Of a DNA stretch of 64,000 bases, positions 1-9,373 are shown one piece after another. The DNA is taken from contig JAFTPT010000042.1 of NCBI GenBank assembly GCA_017463155.1, positions 1-64,000 on the forward strand, written 5' to 3'. The notes beneath the pieces are model-generated. The model had not been told where the DNA came from. It saw only the letters and a program-made list of their open reading frames with translations, and did not search any database. The first letter of the stretch is position 1, and every line of letters starts with the position of its first letter. Source of the DNA: Blautia sp. Its GTDB lineage: Bacteria; Bacillota; Clostridia; Lachnospirales; Lachnospiraceae. A program made the translations under genes and the position numbers.

Positions 1-242
1 TGATCTACGCCCGGCTCTGCGATCCTCCTTTTAAAAACGCAGGTCGACGGGGCTTAGGTGGATGTTTTGCGCCCTTTTAGAATGAGCCAAAATAATGCGA
101 ATTTTTACTCATTCAGGTCTTGACATTTCACCGCTGGACTGTGCATTCTGTACTGACGGCTTTAGTCTATCACAGCAGCAATGCGGATTGCAACGGTTTT
201 CGGGACGGCGGAAGAAGATGATGGTAAAACTGGAATTTTAAC
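1..242. other. Gene-free left edge of the window
   Basis: No convincing reading frame is seen here; short open stretches at positions 2-32 and 3-80 could be the tail of a gene lying to the left but are too short to judge. An imperfect dyad (GAATGAG at 80-86, CTCATTC at 108-114) precedes a TTGACA at 120-125 that lacks a good -10 box at normal spacing. The region may hold upstream regulatory DNA for the polysaccharide operon. Confidence 0.3.
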
Positions 243-271
243 TTGCTTTATGTCGTTTATGGCTGTATAAT
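243..271 (+). promoter_or_regulatory. Sigma-A type promoter of the polysaccharide operon
   Basis: TTGCTT at 243-248 is followed after exactly 17 bp by a consensus TATAAT at 266-271. It lies about 85 bp upstream of the kinase gene and is the only good promoter seen for the six plus-strand genes that follow. Confidence 0.6.
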
Positions 272-358
272 AGGGAAATGTAAGTGTCCCCGGGTGAAGT
301 GCGCCCTTATGCAGAAGGCGCTCCGGCGGGCAAAACCATCATGACAAAGGTGATAAAT

Positions 359-1102
359 ATGGTAAAAGTCAAGCTGAACGATTATAAACAGAGCTACCAG
401 ATGGATGAGGCCTACAAGGCTCTTCGTACAAATCTGCAGTTCTGCGGGGCGGACAAGAAGGTGATCGCATTCACCAGCACGACGCCGAACGAGGGCAAGA
501 GCAACGTCACTTTCCATCTGGCCGCGTCGCTGGCGGAGAGCGGCAAGTCGGTCCTTCTGGTCGATGCCGATCTTCGTAAGTCGGTCCTTCTGGGCCGGGT
601 CCAGGTGGATCAGGAGGTACTGGGGCTTACCCATTATCTTTCCAAGCAGGCCAAGCTTGCGGATGTGATCTGCGCGACCTCCCTTCCCAAATTTCACATT
701 ATCTTTGCCGGCATCGTACCCCCGAACCCGGCGGAGCTTCTCGGAAGCCGCCTGTTCAAGGACATGATCCGCACGGTGCGCGACGTATATGATTATGTCA
801 TCATCGATACCCCGCCGGTCGGCCTGGTCATCGACGGTGCGGTCATCGCCGATTCCTGTGACGGGATCGTGATCGTGATCGAAGCCGGCGCCATCAGCTA
901 CCGGTACGTACAGGAGACCAAGGCACAGCTCGAGATGAGCTCCTGCCCGATCCTCGGGACGATCCTGAACAAGGTGGATTACGCCAAGGACGGCTACGGC
1001 AAATACGGAAAATACGGCCGGTACGGCAAGTACGGCCGCTATGGCAAATACGGAAAATACGGTAATTACGGCAGTTACGGAAGTTACGGTGAGAATAATT
1101 GA
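359..1102 (+). CDS. CpsD/CapB-family tyrosine kinase (BY-kinase)
   Basis: Cytoplasmic ATPase half of a bacterial tyrosine kinase that works with a Wzz-like membrane partner to control polysaccharide export length. With the chosen start the protein has 247 residues: Walker A around 40-50 (PNEGKSN), Walker A' around 66-73 (LLVDADLR) and Walker B around 147-153 (VIIDTPP). The C-terminus (about 213-247) is a run of eleven Tyr-Gly units, the expected autophosphorylation cluster but unusually regular. ATG 359 is preferred over 284 or 341 because AAGGTG at 346-351 sits about 7 nt before it and the family begins near here. The phosphatase gene overlaps its stop codon, and the membrane partner lies two genes downstream. 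Confidence 0.9.
   Translation: MVKVKLNDYKQSYQMDEAYKALRTNLQFCGADKKVIAFTSTTPNEGKSNVTFHLAASLAESGKSVLLVDADLRKSVLLGRVQVDQEVLGLTHYLSKQAKLADVICATSLPKFHIIFAGIVPPNPAELLGSRLFKDMIRTVRDVYDYVIIDTPPVGLVIDGAVIADSCDGIVIVIEAGAISYRYVQETKAQLEMSSCPILGTILNKVDYAKDGYGKYGKYGRYGKYGRYGKYGKYGNYGSYGSYGENN
995..1090 (+). repeat. Tandem 9-bp TAC-GGN-AAR repeat encoding a Tyr-Gly tail
   Basis: The last part of the kinase gene is a degenerate tandem repeat of a three-codon unit (Tyr-Gly-Lys/Arg, drifting to Asn/Ser at the end). Eleven Tyr-Gly units can be counted. Synonymous positions vary, so selection appears to act on the peptide; copy number could still change by slippage. Confidence 0.85.
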
Positions 1103-1830
1103 TGCAGGGACTATTTGATATGCACTGCCATATTGTCCCCGGGGTCGACGACGGATCCAAGAGCCTTGAGGAATCGCAGAAGATGCTCCGGAAGGAATAT
1201 GCGGACGGCGTCAGGAACATCATCCTGACACCCCATTTCAGATACCGGATGTTCGAACCTTCCGCAGAGCTCGTGCAGCAGCAGTATGAAAAGCTTCTGG
1301 CCATAGCCCCTTCGGTCGGAAAGGACCTGAAGCTTTATCTTGGCTGTGAACTGCATACCAGCATGGACATGGTCGACTGTCTGAAGAACGGGACAAGGCT
1401 TACGATGGCGGGTTCGCGCTATGTACTGGCCGAGTTCTCGGGCGGGGATGACAAGGCATATATCAAGGAGCGTGTACAGCAGCTCAAGTTTAACGGTTTT
1501 CTTCCGATCATGGCGCATGTCGAGAGGTACAGGGCCGTGATGGGTGACCTGGATTTCATCGAGGAGCTGAGGGACTTCGGCGCCTTTATCCAGATCAACG
1601 CGGATACGATCAGCGGGAGAGACGGTTTCGGAATGAAACGCTTTGCCAAAAAGCTCATGAAAGAGGATCTTCTGGACTTTGTCGGGTCGGACGGGCACGG
1701 GATCAAGGAACGTACGCCCGAGATAGGCAAGGCCTACGAGCAGGTCGTCAAGGTCATGGGTGAAGGCTACGCAAAGCGGATCTTTGTCACGAACCCCGGC
1801 AGGATCGTCGCCGGAGGGAGCAACAGATAA
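1102..1830 (+). CDS. CpsB/CapC-type PHP-domain tyrosine phosphatase
   Basis: Manganese-dependent protein-tyrosine phosphatase that reverses BY-kinase phosphorylation. It has 242 residues, normal for the family. The PHP metal motif MHCHIVPGVDDGS lies at the N-terminus (His8, His10), followed by further metal-ligand blocks: TPHFR near 50, GCELH near 80, MAHVERY near 137 and SDGHG near 195. ATG 1102 overlaps the kinase TGA (TTGATG), so the two are translationally coupled; an in-frame TTG at 1099 is less likely. Its place between the kinase and the Wzz-like gene is the classic capsule phosphoregulation cassette. Confidence 0.92.
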   Translation: MQGLFDMHCHIVPGVDDGSKSLEESQKMLRKEYADGVRNIILTPHFRYRMFEPSAELVQQQYEKLLAIAPSVGKDLKLYLGCELHTSMDMVDCLKNGTRLTMAGSRYVLAEFSGGDDKAYIKERVQQLKFNGFLPIMAHVERYRAVMGDLDFIEELRDFGAFIQINADTISGRDGFGMKRFAKKLMKEDLLDFVGSDGHGIKERTPEIGKAYEQVVKVMGEGYAKRIFVTNPGRIVAGGSNR

Positions 1831-1885
1831 AGCCGTATCCCGGGATCCCGGAATGAAACACGGTTAATATGGATGGAGATAAAGT

Positions 1886-2623
1886 ATGGATAATCAGGAA
1901 TTCAACAACAGCGAAATTGAAATAGATCTTGGCGAAATATTCCATTTGCTGCTTGGCAGGCTCGGGATCATCATCCTCTCGGGGATCATCTTCGGCCTGG
2001 TGTCGATCGTGGGAACGATGCTTTTCATCACACCGCAGTATGTTTCCACGACCAAGATCGTCGTCCTCAGCAAACAGAACAGCGACACGCTGACCACGCA
2101 GGACATGCAGACCAGTACGCTCCTTACCAAGGACTATGCCGAGCTGATCAAGAGCCGTACCGTTACGGAGGGCGTGATCGCGCAGCTGGGCCTTGACCTG
2201 ACCCATGAGCAGCTGCTCAAGAAGCTCACGGTCGACAATGCCACAGATACCCGTATCGTGGCGATCAGCGTAAAGGATCCCGACCCGTATGTGGCCAGTG
2301 AGATCGCCAACGCGATCCGCAACGTGGCCGCCGGCCATATCCAGCAGGTGATGGATATCGAGGCCGTCAACGTGGTGGAGACCGCCAACATTCCGGATCA
2401 TAAAGCCAGCCCCAGCCTTTCGAGGAACGGTATCATCGGAGGCCTGCTCGGCGTGTTCCTGGCGGTGGTGATCATCATCGCGATCTATCTGACCAACGAT
2501 ACGATCAAGACGGCGGACGATGTGGACCGGTTCCTGAAGCTGAGCGTCCTGGGAACCATTCCCATGCTCGAGAAGGACAAGAAAAAATCCAAAAAGAAAA
2601 AATCACGTAAGCGTCGTAAATAA
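1886..2623 (+). CDS. Wzz/CpsC-type polysaccharide co-polymerase (membrane partner of the kinase)
   Basis: Chain-length determinant and activator of the BY-kinase. The 245-residue protein shows the family layout: a short cytoplasmic start, a first transmembrane helix around 26-50, an extracellular alpha/beta domain, a second helix around 180-203 after the proline-bearing segment PDHKASPS, and a short cytoplasmic tail ending in a strongly basic run (KKKSKKKKSRKRRK) likely to contact the kinase or lipid. ATGGAGATAAAG provides a GGAG site about 10 nt before ATG 1886. It follows the phosphatase by 55 bp in the same operon. Confidence 0.9.
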   Translation: MDNQEFNNSEIEIDLGEIFHLLLGRLGIIILSGIIFGLVSIVGTMLFITPQYVSTTKIVVLSKQNSDTLTTQDMQTSTLLTKDYAELIKSRTVTEGVIAQLGLDLTHEQLLKKLTVDNATDTRIVAISVKDPDPYVASEIANAIRNVAAGHIQQVMDIEAVNVVETANIPDHKASPSLSRNGIIGGLLGVFLAVVIIIAIYLTNDTIKTADDVDRFLKLSVLGTIPMLEKDKKKSKKKKSRKRRK

Positions 2624-2662
2624 AGCACGTTCACTGTACCTTACAGATGAGGAGAAACGATT

Positions 2663-3460
2663 ATGCGTAAGTTATTGATTGCCGTGCTGATCATTCTCAG
2701 CATCGGACTGGCCGGCGGGGTAGGATACCTGTTCATGACCTCTGACAGAAAGGGTCCTGAGATCCGGATCCCGGAAGGAAAAGAACTCCGCTATCTGCCG
2801 GGAATGAGCGATAAGGATATTCTGAAAGGGATCACGGCGGTCGACGCCGTTGACGGTGACGTGTCCGACAGTCTGGCTGTGGAGAATGTCTTTATCCGGA
2901 GTACGGAGGAAGCCGTGGCGGTGATCGTCGCGAAGGACAGCAAAAACAATGTGTCCAAGCAGGAATATGTCATGAGCGCCAAGGGCGTAGACAATCTTGC
3001 GGCGCCGGGGCTTGCCGACATCCGCGAGGAGAGTCAGGAGGCCGGGGAAGAGTCCGCCAAAGAGGAGCAGGAAGAGAAGCCTGAGGAAGAACCCGAGGAA
3101 CCGGAGGAACAGCCTGAAGAGGAACCGGAAGAGCCGGAACCGACTGCCGCTCCGCCAACACCGCAGGAGGAGGCACAGAAGCGCGAAGAGGATAAGATCG
3201 CAGCGCTTGATGATGCCGCGCCGCGTTTCTTCCTGACCACCTACTATGTGGAGGTGCCGATCGGCTCGTCCTTTGACAGCCTCAGCTATGTCAGTGACAT
3301 CCGCGATGACAAGGATGAAACGAGCGAACTGTTCCGCAAGATCCAGATCGAAGGAACCCTGGATACCAATACGGCAGGGACCTACGAACTCACCTATTAC
3401 GTTGTTGACAATGACGGAAATACGTCCAACCGGGCCGTGCTTACGATCGTGGTCGGCTGA
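2663..3460 (+). CDS. Membrane-anchored protein with two Ig-like (DUF5011-type) domains and acidic linker
   Basis: Not a characterised family member by name. The 265-residue protein begins with a single hydrophobic helix (about 4-25) that would anchor it outside the membrane. A first Ig-like segment (about 31-110, containing KGITAVDAVDGDVSDS, the pattern of DUF5011 domains) and a second (about 188-265, ending TAGTYELTYYVVDNDGN) flank a low-complexity Glu/Pro linker at about 120-175. Glu/Pro linkers of this kind often span peptidoglycan. Its place in the operon suggests a surface role tied to polysaccharide display; no catalytic motif is visible. Confidence 0.75.
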   Translation: MRKLLIAVLIILSIGLAGGVGYLFMTSDRKGPEIRIPEGKELRYLPGMSDKDILKGITAVDAVDGDVSDSLAVENVFIRSTEEAVAVIVAKDSKNNVSKQEYVMSAKGVDNLAAPGLADIREESQEAGEESAKEEQEEKPEEEPEEPEEQPEEEPEEPEPTAAPPTPQEEAQKREEDKIAALDDAAPRFFLTTYYVEVPIGSSFDSLSYVSDIRDDKDETSELFRKIQIEGTLDTNTAGTYELTYYVVDNDGNTSNRAVLTIVVG

Positions 3461-3556
3461 CCAGCCCGGGAGCAGAGAACAAATGAAGACAAAGCCCGGA
3501 AAGCCGTGATCGGAGATTTCCGGGCTTATTTCAAACAGAAAGGCAAGCAGACTACC

Positions 3557-4795
3557 ATGAATATTGCAGTGGCCGGCACAGGATATGTCGGATTATCCAT
3601 CGCCACACTACTTTCACAGTACAATCATGTGACGGCTGTGGACATCATTCCCGAAAAGGTCGAGATGATCAACCGCAGGCAGTCACCGATCCAGGACAAG
3701 GAGATCGAGGAATACCTCTCGGGCCATGACCTGGACCTCGTGGCCACGCTGGACGCGGAACAGGCCTATGCCTCCGCGGATTTTGTCGTGATCGCGGCGC
3801 CTACGAACTATGACAGCGGACAGAACTATTTTGACACCTCGGCTGTGGAGACGGTGATCGACCTGGTCATGAAATGCAATCCGGACGCGATCATGGTCAT
3901 CAAGTCCACGATCCCGGTCGGCTATACGGAGAATATCCGCAGCAAAAAGAATTCCCGGAATATCCTGTTCAGCCCGGAATTCCTGCGGGAGAGCAGAGCC
4001 CTCTACGACAATCTGTATCCCAGCCGGATCATCGTCGGGACGGACAAGAGCGATGAGCGCCTCATGGAGGCGGCCCGCACCTTTGCGGAGCTCCTGCGGG
4101 AAGGAGCGGTCAGGAAAGACATGGAGATCCTCTACATGGGCTTTACCGAGGCCGAGGCCGTCAAGCTTTTCGCAAATACCTACCTGGCGCTCCGGGTGAG
4201 CTTTTTCAACGAGCTTGACACCTATGCGGAGGTAAAGGGCCTGGATACCAGGGACATCATCAACGGCGTCTGCCTGGACCCCAGGATCGGAAGCCATTAC
4301 AACAATCCTTCCTTCGGCTACGGCGGATACTGCCTTCCCAAGGATACCAAGCAGCTGCTGGCTAATTACCGGGATGTCCCCGAGAACCTGATCGAGGCCA
4401 TCGTGGAGGCTAACCGGACGCGTAAAGATTTCATCGCGGACCGGGTCCTCCGGAAAACCGGGTATTACAGCTATATGGAGGACAACGCCTATAATAGCCG
4501 GATGGAACATATGGTCACGGTGGGTGTCTTCCGCCTGACCATGAAGAGCAATTCGGACAATTTCCGGCAGAGCAGCATCCAGGGTATCATGAAGCGGATC
4601 AAGGCCAAGGGTGCCAATGTGATCATCTATGAGCCGTCGCTTCCGGACGGAACGACCTTCTTCGGAAGCCGCGTCGTGAACGATCTGGAGGCCTTTAAGG
4701 CTGAGAGCGACTCGATCATTGCCAACCGGTATGACCGTTGTCTGGAGGATGTGAAGGACAAGGTCTATACCAGAGACCTGTTTCAGAGAGATTAA
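3557..4795 (+). CDS. ugd: UDP-glucose 6-dehydrogenase
   Basis: Oxidises UDP-glucose to UDP-glucuronate with two NAD+, supplying an acidic sugar for surface polysaccharide. The 412-residue product opens with the Rossmann motif GTGYVG (7-12) and contains the catalytic-cysteine block [15 protein letters not shown] with Cys259. The three-domain layout is complete. A GTG at 3506 would add 17 residues before the Rossmann fold; ATG 3557 is chosen because the family begins at the first beta strand and AGGCAAG lies just upstream. Catalysed chemistry is firm; UDP-N-acetylmannosamine dehydrogenase is less likely given the short CLPKD version of the motif. Confidence 0.93.
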   Translation: MNIAVAGTGYVGLSIATLLSQYNHVTAVDIIPEKVEMINRRQSPIQDKEIEEYLSGHDLDLVATLDAEQAYASADFVVIAAPTNYDSGQNYFDTSAVETVIDLVMKCNPDAIMVIKSTIPVGYTENIRSKKNSRNILFSPEFLRESRALYDNLYPSRIIVGTDKSDERLMEAARTFAELLREGAVRKDMEILYMGFTEAEAVKLFANTYLALRVSFFNELDTYAEVKGLDTRDIINGVCLDPRIGSHYNNPSFGYGGYCLPKDTKQLLANYRDVPENLIEAIVEANRTRKDFIADRVLRKTGYYSYMEDNAYNSRMEHMVTVGVFRLTMKSNSDNFRQSSIQGIMKRIKAKGANVIIYEPSLPDGTTFFGSRVVNDLEAFKAESDSIIANRYDRCLEDVKDKVYTRDLFQRD

Positions 4796-4815
4796 TATTT
4801 GGAGGTTTTTAGCGT

Positions 4816-6354
4816 ATGAAAAAGCAAGGCGGAGGCGTTGTCGGCAAGCTCCTGACGGCGGTCCTCCTGATCGCGGCAGCCGCTTTTCTGGGGCTTCTGT
4901 ACTATACGGACGTGATTCCCCGGCTCTATATGATCCTCGTGGCGGCCGGGCTGCTCCTGCTGGTGGTCATTGTGGGGATCCTGACCTGGAACTATCGTAA
5001 AAAGGTCCGCTTTCTGTTTGGCGTGATCCTGTGGATCATCCTTCTGGGAGCTCTCCTCCTGGGATGTCTGTACGTGTACCGTACAAAGCTGACTCTCTCC
5101 GAGGTGACCAATGTCAATACGGAGATCTCGCAGGTGGGCGTCTATGTACGGGCGGATGACGCGGCGGCAGGCCTTTCCGATACCGCCGGCTATACCTACG
5201 GTGTTCTGGAGAGTCTGGACCAGGAGAATACCCGCGCGGCTCTTCAGATGGTGAATGAGGAGCTGGGAACACAGATTCAGACCAGAGAATATGCGGGCCT
5301 CGGGGATCTTGTCGACGGCCTGACAAAGGGAGAAACCGGAGCGATCCTTTTGAACGCGGCCTACATCGATATCCTGCGGGATATGGATGACTATCTGAAT
5401 ATCGATACCATGATCACGCAGGTCGATGTGAAGAACGTGGAATCGGATCTTGTTCTGGCCTCGAGCGTACCGGAACCTGCAAAGGAAGAGGCGGCGCAGT
5501 CGGAGGAGAAGACCGAAGAGGAGCCGGAGACGGTCAATGCGGTGGCTGTCGAGAAGCCTTCGCAGGATCATGTCTACACCGTGTTTATCAGCGGCATCGA
5601 CAACCGGGGCGGCATCGTAGCCCGCAGCCGGAGCGACGTGAACATCATCCTGACGGCCAATCTGGATACCAAACAGCTTCTGCTGGTATCGACGCCCAGG
5701 GATTACTTTGTACCGCTGTCGATCTCGAACGGCGTTCCCGATAAGCTGACCCACGCCGGTATCTACGGGATCAGTGTCTGCATGGACACCATGGAGATGC
5801 TGTACGACATTGAACTTGACTATTATGTCCGCATGAATTTCGGAGGCTTTGTGAACATCATCGACGCCCTGGGCGGGATCACGGTGGTTTCGGATTATGA
5901 TTTCAATTCCGCCAATGTGGTCGGCTATCACTTCAACAAGGGCGAGAATTATCTGAACGGCGACCAGGCCCTGGTATTCGCCCGTGAACGGTATGCGTTC
6001 TCCGAGGGCGACCGCCAGAGAGGCCGCAACCAGATGGCGGTGATCAGGGGCGTGCTGGAGAAGCTGGCATCCATGGACCTGCTGGCCAATTATTCCACGA
6101 TCCTTGCAAGCCTCCAGGGCAGCTTTGAGACGAACATCGGTTATGAGGAGATCGCAAGGATCCTCCAGCAGGAGCTGCAGGATGTTTCCGCCTGGAATGT
6201 GGTGAGCTACAGTGTCGACGGAACCGGAGACACGCAGAAGCCGTATTCCATGGGACAGAAGGCCTATGTCATGGTCCCCGACATGTCGACGGTGGAGCAT
6301 GCCAAGGAGCTGATGGCGAAGGTACGGAACGGAGAGACCATCTCCGCCCAGTAA
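4816..6354 (+). CDS. LytR-CpsA-Psr (LCP) family glycopolymer ligase
   Basis: LCP enzymes transfer undecaprenyl-linked glycopolymers to peptidoglycan outside the cell. The 512-residue protein has three N-terminal hydrophobic helices (about 10-33, 36-58 and 66-88), more than the single helix of short LCP proteins. A 180-residue extracellular stretch with an acidic Glu-rich segment (about 218-243) precedes the LCP catalytic core: RSDVNIILTAN, STPRDYFVPL, the DKLTHAG block and a later FARERYAFSEGDRQRGRNQM with its conserved arginines. GGAGG lies 10 nt before ATG 4816. It ends the operon at a terminator. Confidence 0.92.
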   Translation: MKKQGGGVVGKLLTAVLLIAAAAFLGLLYYTDVIPRLYMILVAAGLLLLVVIVGILTWNYRKKVRFLFGVILWIILLGALLLGCLYVYRTKLTLSEVTNVNTEISQVGVYVRADDAAAGLSDTAGYTYGVLESLDQENTRAALQMVNEELGTQIQTREYAGLGDLVDGLTKGETGAILLNAAYIDILRDMDDYLNIDTMITQVDVKNVESDLVLASSVPEPAKEEAAQSEEKTEEEPETVNAVAVEKPSQDHVYTVFISGIDNRGGIVARSRSDVNIILTANLDTKQLLLVSTPRDYFVPLSISNGVPDKLTHAGIYGISVCMDTMEMLYDIELDYYVRMNFGGFVNIIDALGGITVVSDYDFNSANVVGYHFNKGENYLNGDQALVFARERYAFSEGDRQRGRNQMAVIRGVLEKLASMDLLANYSTILASLQGSFETNIGYEEIARILQQELQDVSAWNVVSYSVDGTGDTQKPYSMGQKAYVMVPDMSTVEHAKELMAKVRNGETISAQ

Positions 6355-6376
6355 ACAGAGCTTTATTAAAAACAAG

Positions 6377-6414
6377 AAGGCGTATGCACGGTAAGAACAC
6401 CATGCATACGCCTT
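6377..6414. terminator. Bidirectional terminator between LCP and rmlD
   Basis: A perfect 12-bp stem (AAGGCGTATGCA at 6377-6388 and its complement at 6403-6414) with A-rich sequence on the left and TTTT on the right. It serves the convergent LCP (+) and rmlD (-) genes. Confidence 0.85.
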
Positions 6415-6433
6415 TTCTGCTGCTATAGTACGG

Positions 6434-7384
6434 TCACAGAGCGTCGATATCCAGCTCCTGCAGGTACCGGGCCAGGGCATCCTTCCAGTCGGGAAGGGGA
6501 GTAAACCCTTTTTCGGTGATCCCGGAGCGGTCCAGACGGCTGTTGAAGGGACGGCAGGCTTTGGAGATGCCGTACTCCTCGGTCGTGACGGGCAGGACGG
6601 TAAGGTGCCCGGCCCCGTATTCCGGGTGGCCGAGAGCGGCGGCCTGCCGGAAGATCTCGCAGGCAAAATCGTACCAGCTGATGTAGCCGCCTTCATTGGT
6701 GACATGATAGCAGCCGTACCTGTCCGTTTCGATCATATCCACCAGAAGCCGCGCCAGATCCAGCGTGTATGTGGGCGTGCCGATCTGGTCGTTGACGACC
6801 CGGAGGGTATCGTGTTTCTTTCCGATCGTCAGCATCGTCCGGATAAAGTTTTTGCCGCTGAGCCCGAACACCCAGGCGATCCGTACGATAAAATGGCGCG
6901 GAACCAGTTCACGGACGGCCATTTCCCCGTCGAGCTTGGACTGCCCGTACACGTTCAGCGGGTTGTAATCGGTGCACTCCGGTTTCCAGGGAGTTTCGCC
7001 CTGTCCGTCAAAAATGTAATCCGTGCTGATGTAGACCATGGGACAGTCAAGGCGCCGGCAGGCCGCGGCGATGTTCCGCGTACCGTCCACATTGACAGCG
7101 CGTACCTTGGCATGATTCTCTTCATCCTCGGCCGCGTCGACGGCCGTCCAGGCAGCACAGTGGATCACTACGTCCGGTGCTTCGAGGAGGAGGACCTCCT
7201 CCGTCGCGGCCGCGTCCGTGATATCGAGAGAGACATAGGGGAGATGCGTGACGGCGGAACCGTCACTGATCCCGCTGTACGCAGGAGCCAGATCGGAACC
7301 GGTACAGCCGATCCCCCTCCGGTCCAGTTCATTCATCACATCGTGGCCCAGCTGACCGGCCACGCCTGTTACAAAAACCTTCAT
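6434..7384 (-). CDS. rfbD: dTDP-4-dehydrorhamnose reductase
   Basis: Last step of dTDP-L-rhamnose synthesis: NAD(P)H reduction of dTDP-4-keto-L-rhamnose. The 316-residue protein is longer than many homologues (about 280-300). It has the extended-SDR nucleotide site GVAGQLG at 7-13, the STDYIFDG block and the catalytic YGQSK. It is the last gene of the minus-strand operon rmlA-rmlB-rmlD, 12 bp after rmlB. Its epimerase partner RmlC is not encoded nearby. Confidence 0.93.
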   Translation of the reverse strand: MKVFVTGVAGQLGHDVMNELDRRGIGCTGSDLAPAYSGISDGSAVTHLPYVSLDITDAAATEEVLLLEAPDVVIHCAAWTAVDAAEDEENHAKVRAVNVDGTRNIAAACRRLDCPMVYISTDYIFDGQGETPWKPECTDYNPLNVYGQSKLDGEMAVRELVPRHFIVRIAWVFGLSGKNFIRTMLTIGKKHDTLRVVNDQIGTPTYTLDLARLLVDMIETDRYGCYHVTNEGGYISWYDFACEIFRQAAALGHPEYGAGHLTVLPVTTEEYGISKACRPFNSRLDRSGITEKGFTPLPDWKDALARYLQELDIDAL

Positions 7385-7396
7385 ATCATGTGCCCC

Positions 7397-8416
7397 CTAG
7401 CGGTTTCCATACATTTTTTCATAGTAGTTCTGGTATTCGCCGGAAATGATGGTTTCCCACCACTTCCTGTTGTCCAGGTACCACCGGATGGTCTTTTTGA
7501 TCCCGTCGGCGAATTTCGTCTCCGGGAGCCAGCCCAGTTCCTCGTGGATCTTCGTGGGATCGATGGCGTAGCGCATGTCGTGGCCCTTCCGGTCGGTCAC
7601 ATAGGTGATCAGGCTTTCGGGCTTTCCGAGCTCATGGCAGATGATCTTTACGATATCGATATTGCGCATTTCATTGTGCCCGCCGATATTGTACACTTCG
7701 CCGACCCTTCCTTTATGGATGATCAGGTCGATGGCCTTGCAGTGGTCTTCCACGTACAGCCAGTCACGGACGTTCTCACCCTTGCCGTAGACGGGCAGCG
7801 GTTTGTCGTTCAACGCGTTCGCGATCATGAGCGGGATCAGCTTTTCCGGAAAATGGTAAGGCCCGTAATTGTTGGAGCAGCGGCTGATGGAAACAGGCAG
7901 GCCGTAGGTCCGGTGATAGGCAAGGACGAGCAGGTCGGCGCCGGCCTTGGAGGAACTGTAGGGACTGCTGGTGTGGATGGGCGTTTCCTCGGTGAAGAAC
8001 AGGTCCGGCCGGTCCAGAGGAAGATCCCCGTACACCTCGTCGGTGGATACCTGGTGATAGCGCTGTATGCCGTATTTGCGGCACGCGTCCATGAGTACGG
8101 CGGTCCCTTTGATGTTGGTGTCCAGGAAGACCTCGGGGTTTTCAATCGAGCGGTCCACATGGCTTTCCGCCGCAAAGTTGACGACCATATCCGGGTGTTC
8201 TTCCTCAAAAAGACGATAGACCGCCTCCCTGTCCGTGATGTCAGCCTTGACAAAGCGGAAACGGGGATCCTCCATGACGGGGGCGAGGGTGCTCAGGTTG
8301 CCTGCATAGGTGAGGCAGTCCAGGCATACGATCCGGTACTCCGGATAGGCGTCCAGCATATGAAAAATAAAGTTGCTTCCGATAAAGCCGGCTCCGCCGG
8401 TAACGATGATGGTCAT
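7397..8416 (-). CDS. rfbB: dTDP-glucose 4,6-dehydratase
   Basis: Second step of dTDP-rhamnose synthesis, an NAD-dependent SDR enzyme. The 339-residue product starts MTIIVTGGAGFIGSNF, carries the STDEVYGDLP block with the Asp-Glu acid/base pair, and has the catalytic SPYSSSKAGAD. The frame is open for 18 more codons upstream, but ATG at 8416 is preceded by AAAAGGAG and gives the normal family N-terminus. Confidence 0.95.
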   Translation of the reverse strand: MTIIVTGGAGFIGSNFIFHMLDAYPEYRIVCLDCLTYAGNLSTLAPVMEDPRFRFVKADITDREAVYRLFEEEHPDMVVNFAAESHVDRSIENPEVFLDTNIKGTAVLMDACRKYGIQRYHQVSTDEVYGDLPLDRPDLFFTEETPIHTSSPYSSSKAGADLLVLAYHRTYGLPVSISRCSNNYGPYHFPEKLIPLMIANALNDKPLPVYGKGENVRDWLYVEDHCKAIDLIIHKGRVGEVYNIGGHNEMRNIDIVKIICHELGKPESLITYVTDRKGHDMRYAIDPTKIHEELGWLPETKFADGIKKTIRWYLDNRKWWETIISGEYQNYYEKMYGNR

Positions 8417-8432
8417 GTTTGTTTTCTCCTTT

Positions 8433-9329
8433 TCAGTGAAGAACGTCCATGTATTTGCCGTCCAGGACATCCTTCAGATATTGTCCGTACTGGTTCTTTT
8501 TCAGGATCTCATAGACGCTGAGTACGTCCTCGCGGGTGATCCACCCGTTCAGGTACGCGATCTCCTCCAGGCAGGCGATCTTCCGGTGCTGGTGCATCTC
8601 CATGGTCTTGACAAAGTTGGTTGCTTCCACGAGGCTTTCATGCGTACCGGTATCCAGCCAGGTAAAGCCCTGCCCCAGAAGCTCCACGTTCAGCTCCTGG
8701 TTTGTAAGGTAGATCCGGTTCAGGTCCGTGATCTCCAGCTCGCCCCTGGCGCTTGGCTTCAGCTCCTTTGCGTAGCGGACGACCCGGTTATCATAAAAGT
8801 AGAGGCCGGTGACGCAGTAGTTGCTCTTCGGATGCGCGGGCTTTTCTTCGATGGAGACGGCCTTTCCCTCCTTGTCGAATTCCACGATGCCGAACCGTTC
8901 CGGGTCATCCACGTAATAGCCGAATACGGTGGCTCCTTTGCCGGATTCCGCGTTGCTGACAGCCGCTTTCAGACGTTTCTTAAGGCCGTGTCCGGCAAAG
9001 ATGTTGTCGCCCAGGACCATGGCTACGGTGTCATCGCCGATGAAGTTTTCACCGATCAGGAAGGCCTGTGCCAGCCCGTCCGGGCTTGGCTGCACCTCAT
9101 AGGAGAGATGCACGCCGAACTGGTGGCCGTCGCCCAGAAGTTCACGGAAACGCGGCGTATCCTGCGGGGTCGAGATGATCAGGATCTCCCGGATCCCGGC
9201 GTTCATCAGCACAGACATGGGGTAGTAGATCATCGGCTTGTCATAGATGGGAAGAAGCTGCTTCGAGGTTACCATGGTCAGCGGGTAAAGACGTGTCCCG
9301 CTGCCGCCGGCTAATATGATCCCTTTCAT
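8433..9329 (-). CDS. rfbA: Glucose-1-phosphate thymidylyltransferase
   Basis: First step of dTDP-rhamnose synthesis, joining glucose-1-phosphate and dTTP. The 298-residue product has the nucleotidyltransferase signature [11 protein letters not shown] at 8-18, then the [17 protein letters not shown] block typical of RmlA, and the [12 protein letters not shown] metal site. It is the first gene of the rml operon, with a strong AAAGGAGGATCATT ribosome site. Its promoter upstream has the architecture of a MerR-activated promoter. Confidence 0.95.
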   Translation of the reverse strand: MKGIILAGGSGTRLYPLTMVTSKQLLPIYDKPMIYYPMSVLMNAGIREILIISTPQDTPRFRELLGDGHQFGVHLSYEVQPSPDGLAQAFLIGENFIGDDTVAMVLGDNIFAGHGLKKRLKAAVSNAESGKGATVFGYYVDDPERFGIVEFDKEGKAVSIEEKPAHPKSNYCVTGLYFYDNRVVRYAKELKPSARGELEITDLNRIYLTNQELNVELLGQGFTWLDTGTHESLVEATNFVKTMEMHQHRKIACLEEIAYLNGWITREDVLSVYEILKKNQYGQYLKDVLDGKYMDVLH

Positions 9330-9373
9330 AATGATCCTCCTTTTGTGAGAAGTACATTCTGCTTTCCGGAATC

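Noticed and set aside
120-149. TTGACA at 120-125 as a second promoter of the polysaccharide operon
   Set aside because: No acceptable -10 sequence lies 16-18 bp downstream, while 243-271 has a full match.
4792-6705. 637-codon minus-strand frame overlapping the LCP gene and terminator
   Set aside because: It runs through a bidirectional terminator and lacks any recognisable domain; the LCP protein explains the region.
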